Assembly: GCA_963678675.1 (NCBI GenBank)
Contig: OY783194.1
Span: 35,132,278-35,196,277 of the forward strand
Length of the DNA stretch: 64,000 bases
Direction of reading: 5' to 3'
DNA from: Xiphydria camelus
Lineage: Eukaryota > Arthropoda > Insecta > Hymenoptera > Xiphydriidae
Shown: positions 35,401 through 42,555 of the stretch, one piece after another
How positions within the stretch are numbered: position 1 is the first letter of the stretch
Layout: each line of letters opens with the position of its first letter
Notes under the pieces: model-generated
Databases searched by the model: none
What the model was told of the DNA's origin: nothing
What the model saw: only the letters and a program-made list of their open reading frames with translations
Program-made: the position numbers and the translations under genes

Positions 35401-36683
35401 GGTTCTGGAATATGTCAGTGATAAAAGGTCCTCGTGACGTATACCGCTATAGACGGGGAAAATATATTTCAGAGAGGCGTCGGCGCCGCGGGCCGGCTGT
35501 GTGGTATCATTAGCGGTCGCGTTAACTATTTCGTTCATTAATTTCTCTAACAAATTCGAAAGCCGGGATCTTCTTCGGTGAATGCATTTGGTGTGCGTCT
35601 ATTTGAGTACGCCTGAGCGTTGGATCGTTAAAAAACCTAATCTTCAAAATATCACAGAAAAAAACAAATCGTAGCATTTACAAAGTTTCTGGTGAATTTC
35701 GGAGCAAGATCAATTTATTTTTACGATAACTACGATTCTAGTAAAAATTGTAATAAAATTTGTAGAAGTTGCAAACACTTCTGTAATTTTTACTAAAACT
35801 GTAGTTCTCGTAACATTAAATTGATCTTGTGTCGAAATTTCCCATAAACTTCACAAATGCCACGATTTATTAATTTTTTTCGTGTACACCCGTTAAATTG
35901 TCATATTAATTAGTTAGCCATTAGATGACAAACACAAATGCAAATCTGAAAATTAATACAAGTCCCGAAATTTCCCACAAACTTCGTAAATACTACGCTC
36001 AATTTTTCTCCATGCACACCTATGAAATTATCACATTAATCGGTCAGCCATTAGATAATAAAAGCAAATGCAAATCTGGCAATTAATACAAATCTCCGCA
36101 GTTACCAAACCCTCGATTAAACTCGAAGAAATTCACACGTCAGCGAATCGTCCAGCTCTTCGCAGCCCTGCACACCGCAGTATGCACCGCCGCGCAACGC
36201 GGCGGAAAAAAAGGCAGCGAAACGAGCCGCCGAGAAGCGAGAAAACGCGAGTCTCCGCGTCCGATTATACGTATGCGCGTACAAACGCTGCGCGCGAGGA
36301 AATACGAGAGTCCTCGGCGTTTCGCAAGTGGCGCAAAAATATCCGGGGAGAAAATACATCGCAGGCCTCCCAAGCGGCAAAACCCTGAGCCAGGTAGGCC
36401 TGCCATCAGGTGTGGAGCCCGACGGGTCCGTCACCTGTCACGCGTACCCCGTGCCGCCTCTACCGTCGAGCGCAAAATAATAATCCGCGCGCGCGCGCGC
36501 ATCTGAAATTCTTTCGCACGTCACAATGCAAACACGCGGGGCCTCGGGAACGAAATTCCGGGATCGTCGAGGCGTGGAGAAACGCTGCTCCGACGCGGGG
36601 AACCGCGGTGCGCCGCGGTGGAGTCAGGTGCGATGGCGAACGCGCGCGTAGGACTCACCTGCGACGACGGTGAGCGCCCGCAT
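5225..36683 (-). CDS. crb: Crumbs, apical polarity transmembrane protein (whole gene, 18 coding exons)
   Basis: Crumbs is a type I membrane protein that specifies the apical domain of epithelial cells; its tail recruits Stardust/Pals1, Par-6 and FERM proteins. Exons, 5' to 3': 36659-36683, 17211-17581, 16159-16345, 13995-14159, 12814-13141, 12029-12489, 11517-11698, 11247-11400, 10591-11058, 9770-10505, 9257-9659, 8714-9169, 7032-8634, 6566-6938, 6166-6481, 5750-6067, 5538-5633, 5225-5452. All have GT and AG borders and the phases match at every junction (6870 nt, 2289 residues; fly Crumbs is of similar size). Order of parts: signal peptide, divergent LamG, EGF 1-24, LamG, EGF, LamG, two EGF, LamG, seven or eight EGF, transmembrane helix, tail. 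The exon 12 donor (GTTCGT) is weak. Alternative first exons cannot be excluded. Confidence 0.95.
5538..6938 (-). CDS. crb: crb exons 14-17: end of LamG 4 and juxtamembrane EGF repeats
   Basis: Exons 6566-6938, 6166-6481, 5750-6067 and 5538-5633 encode the last LamG strand and roughly eight EGF units. The exon 14 donor GTGAGT after TGG CT (phase 2) must join the acceptor TTATTCCAG, making LCEEDINEC. The more obvious upstream acceptor (CTCTCGCAG) is out of phase. Exon 17 is a 96-nt exon coding half an EGF unit ([19 protein letters not shown]). Confidence 0.9.
7032..8634 (-). CDS. crb: crb exon 13: EGF, LamG, two EGF, LamG
   Basis: The largest exon (1603 nt, residues 1313-1846). An EGF unit ([12 protein letters not shown]) is followed by a LamG domain ([16 protein letters not shown] through GVIQDVRI). 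Two EGF units follow ([13 protein letters not shown] and [13 protein letters not shown]), then the fourth LamG ([13 protein letters not shown] through ITLGGLGG), which continues into exon 14 at [15 protein letters not shown]. The donor GTAAGT lies at 7026-7031. A plus-strand ORF of 391 codons over this exon is a shadow. Confidence 0.92.
8714..9169 (-). CDS. crb: crb exon 12: LamG domain
   Basis: 152 codons, phase 0 at both ends, residues 1161-1312. LamG hallmarks are [35 protein letters not shown], and a closing [16 protein letters not shown]. The acceptor is strong (CACCTTCAG). The donor is TGG followed by GTTCGT, which lacks the usual purine-A-G, but exon 13 starts in the required phase (IYSG) and the frame hits a stop soon after if unspliced. 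Confidence 0.85.
9257..14159 (-). CDS. crb: crb exons 4-11: EGF-like repeats 1-24
   Basis: Eight exons (13995-14159, 12814-13141, 12029-12489, 11517-11698, 11247-11400, 10591-11058, 9770-10505, 9257-9659) encode residues about 195-1160 as consecutive six-cysteine EGF units. Most are calcium-binding (I/VDEC or I/VNEC starts with the C.C..G(Y/F).G..C close). The exon 4/5 junction is fixed by phase: exon 5 must start at 13141 after TTCGCAG, although the frame is open upstream. Repeat 21 (exons 10/11) carries an extra loop of about 28 residues, and exon 10 has a second in-phase donor, GTCCAA after CTGGAAAG. Confidence 0.9.
12600..12780. repeat. Fragment of palindromic repeat family B
   Basis: In crb intron 5. 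It shares tttacttg..caatgaaatatttctttcgccat..tcaag with the full element at 14478-14736. AT-rich and diverged. Confidence 0.4.
13381..13642. mobile_element. MITE family A, copy 1 (crb intron 4)
   Basis: A palindromic element of about 260 bp. The left end, cactcgggaaaaaagcctag, is the inverse of the right end, and both arms contain ttgaata..atctaatagaaaaatttcttt and aaatttattcac words. Other copies lie at 20761-21538 (interrupted) and 62800-62994. Non-coding; probably a non-autonomous DNA transposon. Confidence 0.7.
14478..14736. mobile_element. MITE family B, copy 1 (crb intron 3)
   Basis: The left end atcgagagaacagtttattg is answered by the right end aaattgttttctcggtgta, with further arm pairing (aataaatgcaatttta with tcaaatgaacatacat). 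A second copy in inverse order lies at about 33540-33945, interrupted by another insertion. Confidence 0.6.
15414..15917. repeat. Two-unit tandem duplication, period about 237 bp (crb intron 3)
   Basis: Unit 1 (15414-15650) and unit 2 (15651-15917) share, nearly base for base, tgaaaaatatttattcgtag, tatctctgtcacttttgaga, ggactttgaagcctctacga, gtcgttcgttccttcc and taccgcgaagcgagcgtttc. Unit 2 has a short extra stretch near 15737-15775. High similarity points to a recent duplication. No ORF. Confidence 0.85.
16159..17581 (-). CDS. crb: crb exons 2-3: divergent N-terminal LamG domain
   Basis: Exons 17211-17581 and 16159-16345 encode residues 9-194. The fold is LamG-like: a strand pattern with [20 protein letters not shown], a later [25 protein letters not shown], and a closing GFKGCIQQ. 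A LamG-like domain ahead of the EGF array also occurs in fly Crumbs. Exon 3 ends in phase 1 at AAAGGAT before GTAAGG, and exon 4 completes a Cys codon. Confidence 0.88.
16867..17095. mobile_element. MITE family C, solo copy (crb intron 2)
   Basis: About 229 bp, near-palindromic. It begins CAGGCTGAAAAGTTC and ends with the inverse of CAGGCGGAAAAATTC. Inner arms both hold gatccatatgtggt..tggt.atat.tgaattatatat. A second copy, at 22265-22932, holds a nested insertion. Confidence 0.75.
18719..18890 (+). repeat. Dispersed repeat family D, copy 1
   Basis: The core tttgaacgcgattatctcga, followed by gatatgtcaaaaa, tagcttttttat, tatagataaa and aaactttttttcgatatc, recurs at 24721-24895 (same strand) and 32560-32745 (opposite strand). 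No terminal inverted repeat or ORF. Confidence 0.65.
20761..21538. mobile_element. MITE family A, copy 2, split by a TTAA element
   Basis: The left half (20761-20936) starts caccgagggaaatgtttta and the right half (21459-21538) ends in the inverse of that end (tttctcctgggtgtg). The intervening 522 bp are a separate element flanked by TTAA. Removing them restores a copy like those at 13381 and 62800. Confidence 0.75.
20937..21458. mobile_element. TTAA-flanked element nested in MITE A
   Basis: A 13-bp perfect inverted repeat, GGTTTCTCGAGCG (20937-20949) and CGCTCGAGAAACC (21446-21458), flanked by TTAA on both sides (20933-20936 and 21459-21462). TTAA target duplication is typical of piggyBac-type transposition. 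The interior (522 bp) has no transposase ORF, so it is non-autonomous. Confidence 0.8.
22265..22932. mobile_element. MITE family C, copy 2, with nested insertion
   Basis: The outer ends CAGGCGAAAAGGTTC (22265) and the inverse of CAGGCGGAAAAATTC (to 22932) match the solo copy at 16867-17095, as do the inner tataatccatatgtag words. The middle (22330-22765) is a distinct element. Confidence 0.75.
22330..22765. mobile_element. Nested element with 23-bp perfect TIRs and long hairpin
   Basis: The ends at 22330-22352 and 22743-22765 are perfect inverse copies of each other (core cgcacgtttgcgagaagac). Inside, 22353-22455 pairs with about 22470-22575 as a second, imperfect hairpin of roughly 100-bp arms, followed by about 165 bp of unpaired sequence. 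The asymmetry suggests a further internal insertion. No ORF. Confidence 0.75.
24721..24895 (+). repeat. Dispersed repeat family D, copy 2
   Basis: Same core order as copy 1: ccagtttccgtttaactttg, cgcgattatc, gtgaaaaatgtagagtagct, aaatatagataaatatt, tttaaactttctttccatat. About three quarters identical by eye. Confidence 0.65.
25740..25912. mobile_element. MITE family E, diverged copy
   Basis: Its complement shares tatttgtgaacttttggcct and the following tacat.gatat.ta with the copy at 48213-48419. Ends are weakly preserved (gagactaacctta and the inverse of aggctaaattgaatc). Confidence 0.45.
26317..26511. mobile_element. Palindromic MITE, TIR about 60 bp
   Basis: The left arm ggccctgtgtccttctttga, with cccaaatgaagaaataaaa and taaaacgttctcaaacta, is answered in inverse by tagtttgagaacgtttta, ttttatttcttaatttggg and tcaaagaaggacccc. 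The central loop is about 80 bp. No ORF. Confidence 0.8.
27600..28233. mobile_element. TTAA-flanked element with 13-bp TIR
   Basis: GGTAGTAGTCTCG (27600-27612) and its inverse CGAGACTACTACC (28221-28233) are flanked by TTAA at 27596-27599 and 28234-28237. At 634 bp with no transposase, it looks like a non-autonomous piggyBac-type element. It ends about 140 bp before the promoter-like block of the Gag-Nup98 chimera. An 81-codon minus ORF inside it (27860-28105) is unrecognised. Confidence 0.78.
28378..28891 (+). promoter_or_regulatory. LTR-like promoter and leader of the Gag-Nup98 chimera
   Basis: A CCAAT box (ctagccaatcagagc near 28545), cccacgctatccc near 28569, a TATATAAA box at 28601-28608 and a long leader (about 260 nt) to the ATG at 28892. 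The block 28466-28590 resembles window positions 31-150. The leader contains repeated atcagtg/gtcagtg words. The ATG context (aatcATGg) is good. Probably a retroelement LTR turned promoter; no second LTR is visible. Confidence 0.45.
28892..30637 (+). CDS. Gag-like / Nup98 GLFG-GLEBS chimeric protein (intronless)
   Basis: A 581-codon uninterrupted ORF. Residues 1-100 ([20 protein letters not shown] onward, rich in Arg, Lys and Gln helices) resemble the N-terminal region of BEL/Pao Gag polyproteins by pattern; this is the least certain part. Residues about 135-305 and 370-560 are FG repeats (21 FG dipeptides by my count: [21 protein letters not shown]). Between them, residues about 307-365 match the Gle2/Rae1-binding GLEBS segment of Nup98 ([39 protein letters not shown]). 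The Nup98 autoproteolytic C-terminal domain is absent. A decayed GLEBS tail ([13 protein letters not shown]) precedes the first FG block, implying internal duplication. A 20-residue coil-like end follows. It lies in crb intron 1, opposite strand. Likely function is unknown; nuclear-pore association is inferred. Confidence 0.85.
   Translation: MDELMRDQQALHVRISRTMRKFREMGASQMTRGATTARLKTLDQQWREFRKNHKSIKAKSTSMDKLKPYFAERLFERTEEAYTVAQGELFEFRDSLEHTAAASPRHHHHRPTESSRTAHGLSSILRAPRLTSPKSKEESKLKKVRFKDCATGRKESAEGASTTGRVDASTAANSTATTSFESIAGNFGATGQTATTSLFGKPTSGFGAPATTTGAFTFKPQTTTNLFGTAGFAGTNSAAGTGASTTGLFGASTAGNSNATTDFGSIAGGSGAPATTTGAFAFKPQTTTNLFGTTGFGDTSTTAGMTGSVVKFTPVTDTDIMIKHGVIQNIDTQHQCITRMKEYVSKSLEELRFEDYAAGRKGSAQGAPTTTGLFGASTQSSPFGASTATNSNATPDFGSVAGGFGATGQTATTSLFGKPMSGFGAPTTTTGAFAFNPQTITNLFGTAGFGGTNSAAGTGASTTGLFGASTAANSNATPGFESVAGDFGATGQTATTSLFGKPMSGFGAPTTTTGAFAFNPQTTADLFDGGNRAKPFGAAAPTLPFAPTNTATSESNALLREVIALIREMLFDSRICKLRSS
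29453..30460 (+). repeat. Internal DNA repeats of the FG blocks
   Basis: Near-identical DNA units starting ggagctaccggtcagacggc begin at about 29453, 30103 and 30353. The last two are 250 bp apart and almost identical. A shortened unit (lacking the SLFGKP part) starts near 29698. The frame is preserved in all. Confidence 0.85.
31721..31910. mobile_element. Palindromic MITE, TIR about 53 bp
   Basis: gcactgataaaaaaaataca at the left is the exact inverse of the right end (to 31910). The next words, gtttaatcaag and gactgattctc, pair with gagagtcagttgg and cttggttgattcaac. Confidence 0.8.
32560..32745 (-). repeat. Dispersed repeat family D, copy 3
   Basis: On the complement it reads gcgattatctcgaaacgcgg, gatatgtcaaaaatgtagaa, tagcttttttgtagta and tttaaactttttttttgata, the same order as copies 1 and 2. 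Confidence 0.6.
33540..33945. mobile_element. MITE family B, copy 2 (inverse), interrupted
   Basis: The left part (caagtaaatattcgttaata and gcgatatttattt) matches the complement of 14561-14680. The right end (ttaactgttaataaaccg, ttctctcggtgtaac) matches the family B terminus. About 217 bp in the middle belong to another element. Confidence 0.55.
33657..33873. mobile_element. MITE nested in family B copy 2
   Basis: The left end acacagagaaaaagaattag, then ttggatctact, is inverse to the right end agtacatccaattaattctt, then cttctttgtgt. No ORF. Confidence 0.65.
35652..35886. mobile_element. Palindromic MITE of about 235 bp
   Basis: The arms pair along almost their whole length: aatcgtagcatttacaaagt with the inverse of acttcacaaatgccacgatt, gcaagatcaattta with taaattgatcttgt, and tacgattctagtaaaaatt with aatttttactaaaactgta. 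Confidence 0.7.
35831..36096 (+). repeat. Tandem duplication, period about 133 bp
   Basis: Unit 1 starts gtcgaaatttcccataaact and unit 2 (35962) gtcccgaaatttcccacaaa. Both continue with a tacacc/cacacct word, then gccattagat.a.aaa..caa and atgcaaatctg..aattaata. The duplication begins inside the right arm of the MITE at 35652. Confidence 0.65.
36659..36683 (-). CDS. crb: crb coding exon 1 (start codon, signal peptide start)
   Basis: Reads MRALTVVA plus one base, then a perfect GTGAGT donor at 36653-36658. Exon 2 begins after TTTCGTTACAG with two bases that complete a Val codon, giving [12 protein letters not shown]. Joined, the two halves form a classic signal peptide (Arg at position 2, then a hydrophobic run, then small residues before PQDL). 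The phase match and the hydrophobic continuity support this exon despite the 19-kb intron. Neither half alone makes a signal sequence. Confidence 0.8.
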
Positions 36684-36900
36684 TTCGGCGGCAGGTAGCG
36701 CACGAATCCTGGCTGGAAATCCTCGAACGAACTTCACCGGTGCACTTCACTCACGACACATCGCCGGACCGCATCCCGTCTCGCGCAATTTCGCGCGTGA
36801 ATTCTTTATAAATCGCAATCGGTGGAAGACACGTTGTTCGTGCTTGCCGCTCGGCCACCCGCACCACTGGCACAAACACACTGACTGCTCCGTGAAGAAC
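36684..36900 (-). promoter_or_regulatory. crb: Candidate crb 5' UTR and promoter
   Basis: CpG-rich DNA directly upstream of the predicted crb start codon. On the minus strand a TCAGTG initiator-like word lies at 36879-36884, about 200 bases before the ATG, with no clear TATA box. Position and composition only. Confidence 0.3.
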
Positions 36901-37635
36901 GCTTCAGGTTTCCCCTTCTACGCTGCGTTTGCCTTCGTTGCCATTGGTTGCCCGTCGTCAGGAGCGGATCAGGTCGAAGACGAGTTCGCGAATTCCGCGG
37001 TGTGTTCCCAGGTGTGGTTCCCCCTGCGACGCTGGGTTCCGGTAGTTTTAAACTGCTCGTGACTCTGCTTCGTCGAAAAAAAAATTTTTTTGGGGAAGCA
37101 ACGCTTTGGGTTGCGCGCTATTTCGGCAATTTACGACTTTTTACCTGCGTCTATTGGTTATCGGATAATTGGGTCGTGCATAGATTGTTTAGTTCATCAT
37201 TCGATAGATCGTGCCTGGATTTTATCGCGAACATCTTTCCTTTCTTGAAAACTCCGAAAAGTTCAAAAATGAAGCGTGTTTTAAAAATGCTGAGTTATTA
37301 CGACCCACCATGCACAGTTAGAGTAAAAGACTCGATGTACTTGTCGCCCGAAAAAAAGGGAGTGGCACAATGCAACATTCCAAAGTTCAGGTGATTAAAA
37401 ATCTAAAAAAAGTAACGTAACGTGACAGAGAAAAAAATCGATAACTTTAATTTGAGACTAACGATAGGATCTACTATCACTTTTATCAGATGATGAGTAA
37501 GTACGACCGAGTCATATATCGTAAAACATTGAGTATGCTGATATTTGCATTCTTATGAATTAAACGTGTAATTTTGGATGATGAAAAGTATAAGAGTCAG
37601 AAAAAAAACCTCTGCCGTGACAATATCTGAGATAT
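36901..37635. other. Intergenic, crb upstream to tRNA-His
   Basis: No gene seen. A plus-strand ORF of 148 codons (36948-37394) has no recognisable domain and no homologous pattern; I treat it as chance. Confidence 0.4.
37601..37608 (-). terminator. Pol III T-run terminator for tRNA-His
   Basis: Eight T on the minus strand, 28 bases after the tRNA discriminator base. T runs of this kind end RNA polymerase III transcripts in animals. Confidence 0.6.
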
Positions 37636-37707
37636 TGCCGTGACCAGGATTCGAACCTGGGTTACTACGGCCACAACGTAGGGTCCTAACCACTAGACGA
37701 TCACGGC
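37636..37707 (-). tRNA. tRNA-His (GTG)
   Basis: A 72-nt gene starting GCCGTGATCGTCTAGTGGTT. Acceptor stem GCCGTGA pairs with TCACGGC and is followed by discriminator A. The anticodon stem CTACG/CGTAG frames loop TTGTGGC with anticodon GTG at 37672-37674 on the complement. The T arm is CCAGGTTCGAATCCTGG. A and B boxes are intact and there is no intron. Only the anticodon-stem pairs differ slightly from the common animal form. The extra 5' G of tRNA-His is added after transcription. It lies between the crb and DCLK promoters. Confidence 0.96.
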
Positions 37708-39125
37708 TATCAGAGGACTCGAAAGTTCGATTTTATACAGCATGAAATATTATAAATATGGGCCATGCAATTGTAAATATTGCATATCTTTAATTATAAT
37801 GTAATCTATATGTATTCAAATTCGTATACTCTATATGACACAATTAAAGTGGTATAAAATGAAATAAATAATTGTCCGCGCCATTCGGACAGATCTAGCG
37901 CACGAAATGCATTTTATTCGCATAAATATACAATGGTACTGGCGATAAGAAGCAGAAATCTGTCAGGGAATGCAAGAAATACTGTTTTTTGCGGAAAAGA
38001 GAAATCCAGCTATCCAACCATGCAATCAATCGTTCGAACGACTGGCCATTTGCCTTATTCCCCTTCCCTTTTCTCATGCACTTCCGCTTCCTCTTTGGCT
38101 TTGACAAGACTTTTATTTATAGATTCAAGAGACTAAACTTTCGTATATTCTCGGGCGAGTTAAATTCGTATCACCAGTGAAACGCGGTCCGCCGATCGAT
38201 AGTAAATAAAATGGGCGTGCGGCCGGTTGAATTGTGAAAGATCGTCGTGCTTTCGCATATCTTCTGGTCTGCTCGCACCGCCGTGAAAATGTCAGCTGCG
38301 TGGTGAATCATACATTCGCTGGCTCGCCTTATCCCGTTCCGGTTGAGAGATCGTTGTTCCTAAAGTGCAGGTAAATCTCGCTTTATCTCCCTATCATGTG
38401 TCTCGTTAAATTTGGTAAAAATATCAGTGAAATGCGCAAGCATTCCTCGTGCTCGTCAGTGTTCGTATCCGCCGAAACAACGTTCAAAAGGTTAAATAGG
38501 TTAGAAACGATTGCTCCGATTTTACCACCGGTCACCTGTCAATATTTTTCTGCACGTTGCACCAATTTTTTTATTTGCCTTCGCAATGTTCGTCGTTCCA
38601 TGCTGGCACTAATTCAATTATATGGCGTTCTATGCTCTGTGTATTTTATAGTAGCTGTTATATTAGGTTTCGTTTGTATATTTTTATGGTGTGTTTAAAA
38701 TTTCTTAAATAAAGTGTTTATAGTTGGCAAGCTACAATTAAACTCTGTGTATTTTTATTTCATTGAATATCGAAAGTTAAAGTTATATCCAATAGTAACC
38801 AAATAAGGTATTTAACCCATACATTGTAAGGATTATAATACAGGAAACTCTGTTTTATGTTGTAATCATGTTAGAATTAATTTCTTATTACAAATTAATA
38901 GAACGTATTGTAAGCTTTTAAAATATAAGTGTAGCTTTTTTTAATTAAAACTTCTATGGCTTGACTCACACCACTTCTTTTTTTGCCAGCTAACTTATGC
39001 AACGTCCCCCTTTCCATATTCAATCATTACTCGTATTGCTTTTCAATTCAGCACTTGCACCGTCACTGTCCTCCTGAAAATGGCTTAACTATTGAGTTAT
39101 TTATTTATTTTCTCAAAATACATCA
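37708..39125 (+). promoter_or_regulatory. DCLK 5' region with candidate untranslated exon
   Basis: A plausible untranslated exon ends at 38370 (aaagtgcag before GTAAAT) and a plausible acceptor, TTTTCAATTCAG, ends at 39051, which would place the coding exon's 5' UTR at 39052-39125. A 100-codon ORF at 38396-38698 lies in the would-be intron and has no known domain. Motif-based inference only. Confidence 0.3.
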
Positions 39126-42100
39126 ATGAAAACATCGAGACACACCCGTCGTTCTTCCAGAACGATGGAGGAACCGTTAGGTCGGAGGACTTCTCCGTCC
39201 AGGGACAATGCTCTTTCCAGCGGAGGAGAACCCAATAATGGTCCCACAGTCGTGACCGCGCTGGATGATCGTCTGTTGGACATCTCGACTCGACATTCGA
39301 CGAATGTCCTGAGGACGACACCCGCGAAAAAAGCTAAAAGAGTACGTTTCTTTCGAAACGGAGATAAATTCTACACAGGAGTGGTCATGGCAGTCGCTCC
39401 TGAGAGATATCGCAGTTTCGACAGCTTAGCTACCGACTTGACGAGAGCTCTGATCTCCAGCGTCACGTTGCCGAGTGGCGTTCGTGCAATTTACACAATG
39501 GACGGTAGAAAGGTTCAAAGCATAAATGACCTGGAAGACGGTAAATGCTACGTCGTTGCGGGTCAAGGCGAGATATTCAAAAAGGTCGAGTACTCCTCTT
39601 CGAAAGTGCGTCGAGGCGGTTCTCTATCAGGCCTGCCACAATCTCCAGCCGGTACCGGCAGAGCCGCCGACACAATTCCTGTGTGCTTAAAAGCCAGAAT
39701 CGTCACCTTAATACGTCATGGTACAAAGCCGCGTCGAGTGGTGCGTCTCCTGCTGAACAAAAGGAACGCCCCGAGTTTGGAACACGCGCTCGAAGCCATC
39801 ACCAACGCCGTCAAACTCGACTCTGGTGCCGTGAGGAAAGTCTACACGATCTCGGGTAAACACATCACAACCTTGGAGCAATTTTTCGAAAACGAAAATG
39901 TCTTTCTGGCATACGGCAACGAGAAATCCACTCAGGAAGATTTCGAGCTGGACTTTGAAGAGTCAAAATTAGTGCAAAGCTTTCGCAAGGGACTGTCCGT
40001 GTCCAGGAAGCAGACCGGCCCGATGCCGAGAATGCCGAAGAAATCTGGAAAGAAAGCCATCATCGTGCCTGTAGCCAAAACTTCGAAGCCTTCGTCGCTG
40101 TTCTTACCTGAGCCACTCATGAGTCAATATACCATGGGTCATGTCATCGGCGAAGGCACCTTCGCCGTTGTCAGGCATTGTGTTCTCAAGTAAGTAGAAT
40201 AATTGAAGCATCCGGTAGAGAGAGCTCGAGCAGGCCGTATATTTGCAACGCTACCGTTTATATTTCAGAAGTTCAGGTGTAGGATACGCGATGAAAATCA
40301 TCGACAAATACAAGTGCGAAGGAAAGGAGACAATGCTGGCGAGCGAAGTTGCTATTCTTCGGCAACTCTGCCATCCGAATATAATTAGATTAATTACCGA
40401 GGAGGAGACCGCGGATCAGCTCTTTCTAGTGATGGAGCTTGTCACGGTGATACAATCTTTTCTACGTACTGTCGAGCTTTTTTATAGCCCGGAAATGGTA
40501 CTTTGGAATACATGATATCGCTTCGTCTAATACAGGGGGGAGATTTATTCGACGCAATAGCCGCTGCAACAAAGTTCTCCGAGGCGGAGGCAAGCATCAT
40601 GATCGGGCATTTGATGTCCGCCTTGGCTTACCTACATTCCCATCATATCGTTCATCGCGACGTCAAGCCGGAAAATCTCTTAGTGGAGGTGGAGGGTAAA
40701 TACGTTAGATGTCTCAAGCTGGGCGACTTTGGACTCGCTCAGTATGTCAGAGAACCCCTTTACGCGATTTGCGGGACTCCGACGTACGTTGCACCGGAAA
40801 TACTCGCGGAGTCAGGATACGGCTTAAAGGTAATTATAATTTTTTTTTCGCAATAATCCATTTTATAGCTGATCCGAGTTTTTTAGTTATGTACATTGAC
40901 TCCAATACAAATATGGATATACAACTTCCTACGTGTTTAGACAGACATCTACCCACGTGTTTCCAATAATTATCTCCCGTCCCGACCTTTCGAAAACGCG
41001 CGCTCTCTCTCTGCCTTAAAAATACTCAAACGTAGCAAAATTTATCTGTTTTTACTCTAGATCGACGTTTGGGCGGCGGGTGTGATACTGTACATCTTGC
41101 TCTGCGGATTTCCGCCTTTCGTGTCGCCCGAACGCGAGCAAGAAGAGCTTTTCGAGCGAATTCTCAACGGACAATACGAGTTCAACGACCGCTACTGGGG
41201 CTGCATATCGGACTCTGCGAAGGAACTCATATCGAATATGCTGCAAACGCAACCCGAGCTTAGGTTCAGCGCCGAAGACGTTCTGGATCATCCGTGGCTC
41301 ATGGTAAGTTTCCACACGTTTCTTCCATTTCCAGGGGACTATTTGTTTCTTGCTCTTCGCATGGCTTACGTCGCAATTAGAGTATTGAAGTGAAATGTGT
41401 CTGGAAGTAATTCCCACACACGTAAAACAGCCTTTAATGCTCTTTCCAACCTAGTATCTCATTTTAGCATTTTAAACCTCCACTGTCGTAGCTACGTCTT
41501 GCACGAGATCTATACATGCTGTCTCACGAATAACTCTCATTACTCCCTATATATCGCCTATTTAAACACTAGCACACTGTTTTTAAATTGACCCGATCAC
41601 GTCCGCTTGAAAAATCATCCGAAAAGTCAGTGTCGACGCGATCCGCACACTCCACGCTGAGATATATCCCCGCGCGCAATGTCCAGCACAAAATGCTTCA
41701 GTAGCGGTTTGTTGTATCTGTAGCGGTACTTTTGTTTTCTTTTGTCCCGCCTCTGTAAACCAGCAGAGCTTTCTAGGAGACGTGCCAACCGCAACAGCAA
41801 CTGACCAATCGTCGGAGCAATACGGGGATCAGCAGCGTCAGCCGATAGGGCTGGCGACCTTTTGTTTGAACGACTTTTCCGCCGGTGGTATCGCGAGGGC
41901 CGGGAACGACAATGGGGTTGGGTCGGATGTCCGGAGTAGTAGATCGTCGGATGGTTCCTGGAGCAAGCTTATCAGGACGATGAACGCTAATAATGAGGAT
42001 GAGGTCGACCTAATGGTCGGAAGTTCTGGCGACGTGAACGATGGCGAACCCATTTCTCTGAGCACTGACTGTCTGCAAGACATTCGCACGGTTACCAGAT

Positions 42101-42555
42101 CTTTGCACGATCTAACATTCGATCTCGATCGGTGCACGGGTTCCACCGCGCTGTCTCGCACCAGATCCTGCCGGCAGAAGAGCCGGTCCGGCTCTTCAAA
42201 CAGTATTTCCGACGCGATGAATTCCCCGCGGAAAAACGGCAATGCCGGAATATTTACCGGTAACGCACACACCGGTCCAAAGAAGCCGCAACCGGTAGAA
42301 CGGTTCGGGCGACTGCGACCGCGCAGAGAGAACCCTAATTTATATTCTAAGAAACAGACGGGAAGCAGGGGAAATGGCAATTCCTTATCAAACATTCATT
42401 CCAAGTCATCCGCAACTCCTAGTCCGCCCCCCGATCATTTGTTCGGTCGCAATATTGATTCTCCCAAATCCGCCAGGGCTTCCGCCAAAAAGCCAAACTA
42501 CTCAAAAGTCACCAGGAGGGAAATTTACTCAAGCTCAGATATCCCCACTCTTTGA
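39126..42555 (+). CDS. Doublecortin-like kinase (DCX-DCX-Ser/Thr kinase, 5 coding exons)
   Basis: Coding exons 39126-40189, 40269-40446, 40536-40829, 41061-41303 and 41767-42555 have matching phases (855 residues). DCX 1 is at residues about 70-156 ([27 protein letters not shown]), DCX 2 at about 188-270 ([29 protein letters not shown]) and the kinase at 335-593. The kinase has GEGTFAVV, catalytic Lys in [32 protein letters not shown] and [19 protein letters not shown]; it looks fully active. Family members bind microtubules and act in neurons and spindles (DCLK, worm ZYG-8, fly CG17528). The junction ELVT-GGDLFDA fixes introns 2 and 3. The second Met (39165) has a better start context than the first. 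The tail after 593 is Ser/Asn-rich and disordered. Confidence 0.95.

Larger units (their letters stand above)
30638..36652. other. crb: crb intron 1, 5' half
   Basis: No exon seen. It holds the repeats listed separately, AT-rich sequence to 31250 that may be the 3' UTR of the chimera, and increasingly CpG-rich DNA toward 36600 with a GC alternation at 36486-36499. A 239-codon minus ORF (32714-33433) has no recognisable domain and overlaps repeat family D at its end. Confidence 0.45.

Noticed and set aside
36948..37394. Plus-strand ORF of 148 codons near the crb promoter
   Set aside because: No recognisable domain, no supporting splice sites, overlaps another equally plausible chance ORF.
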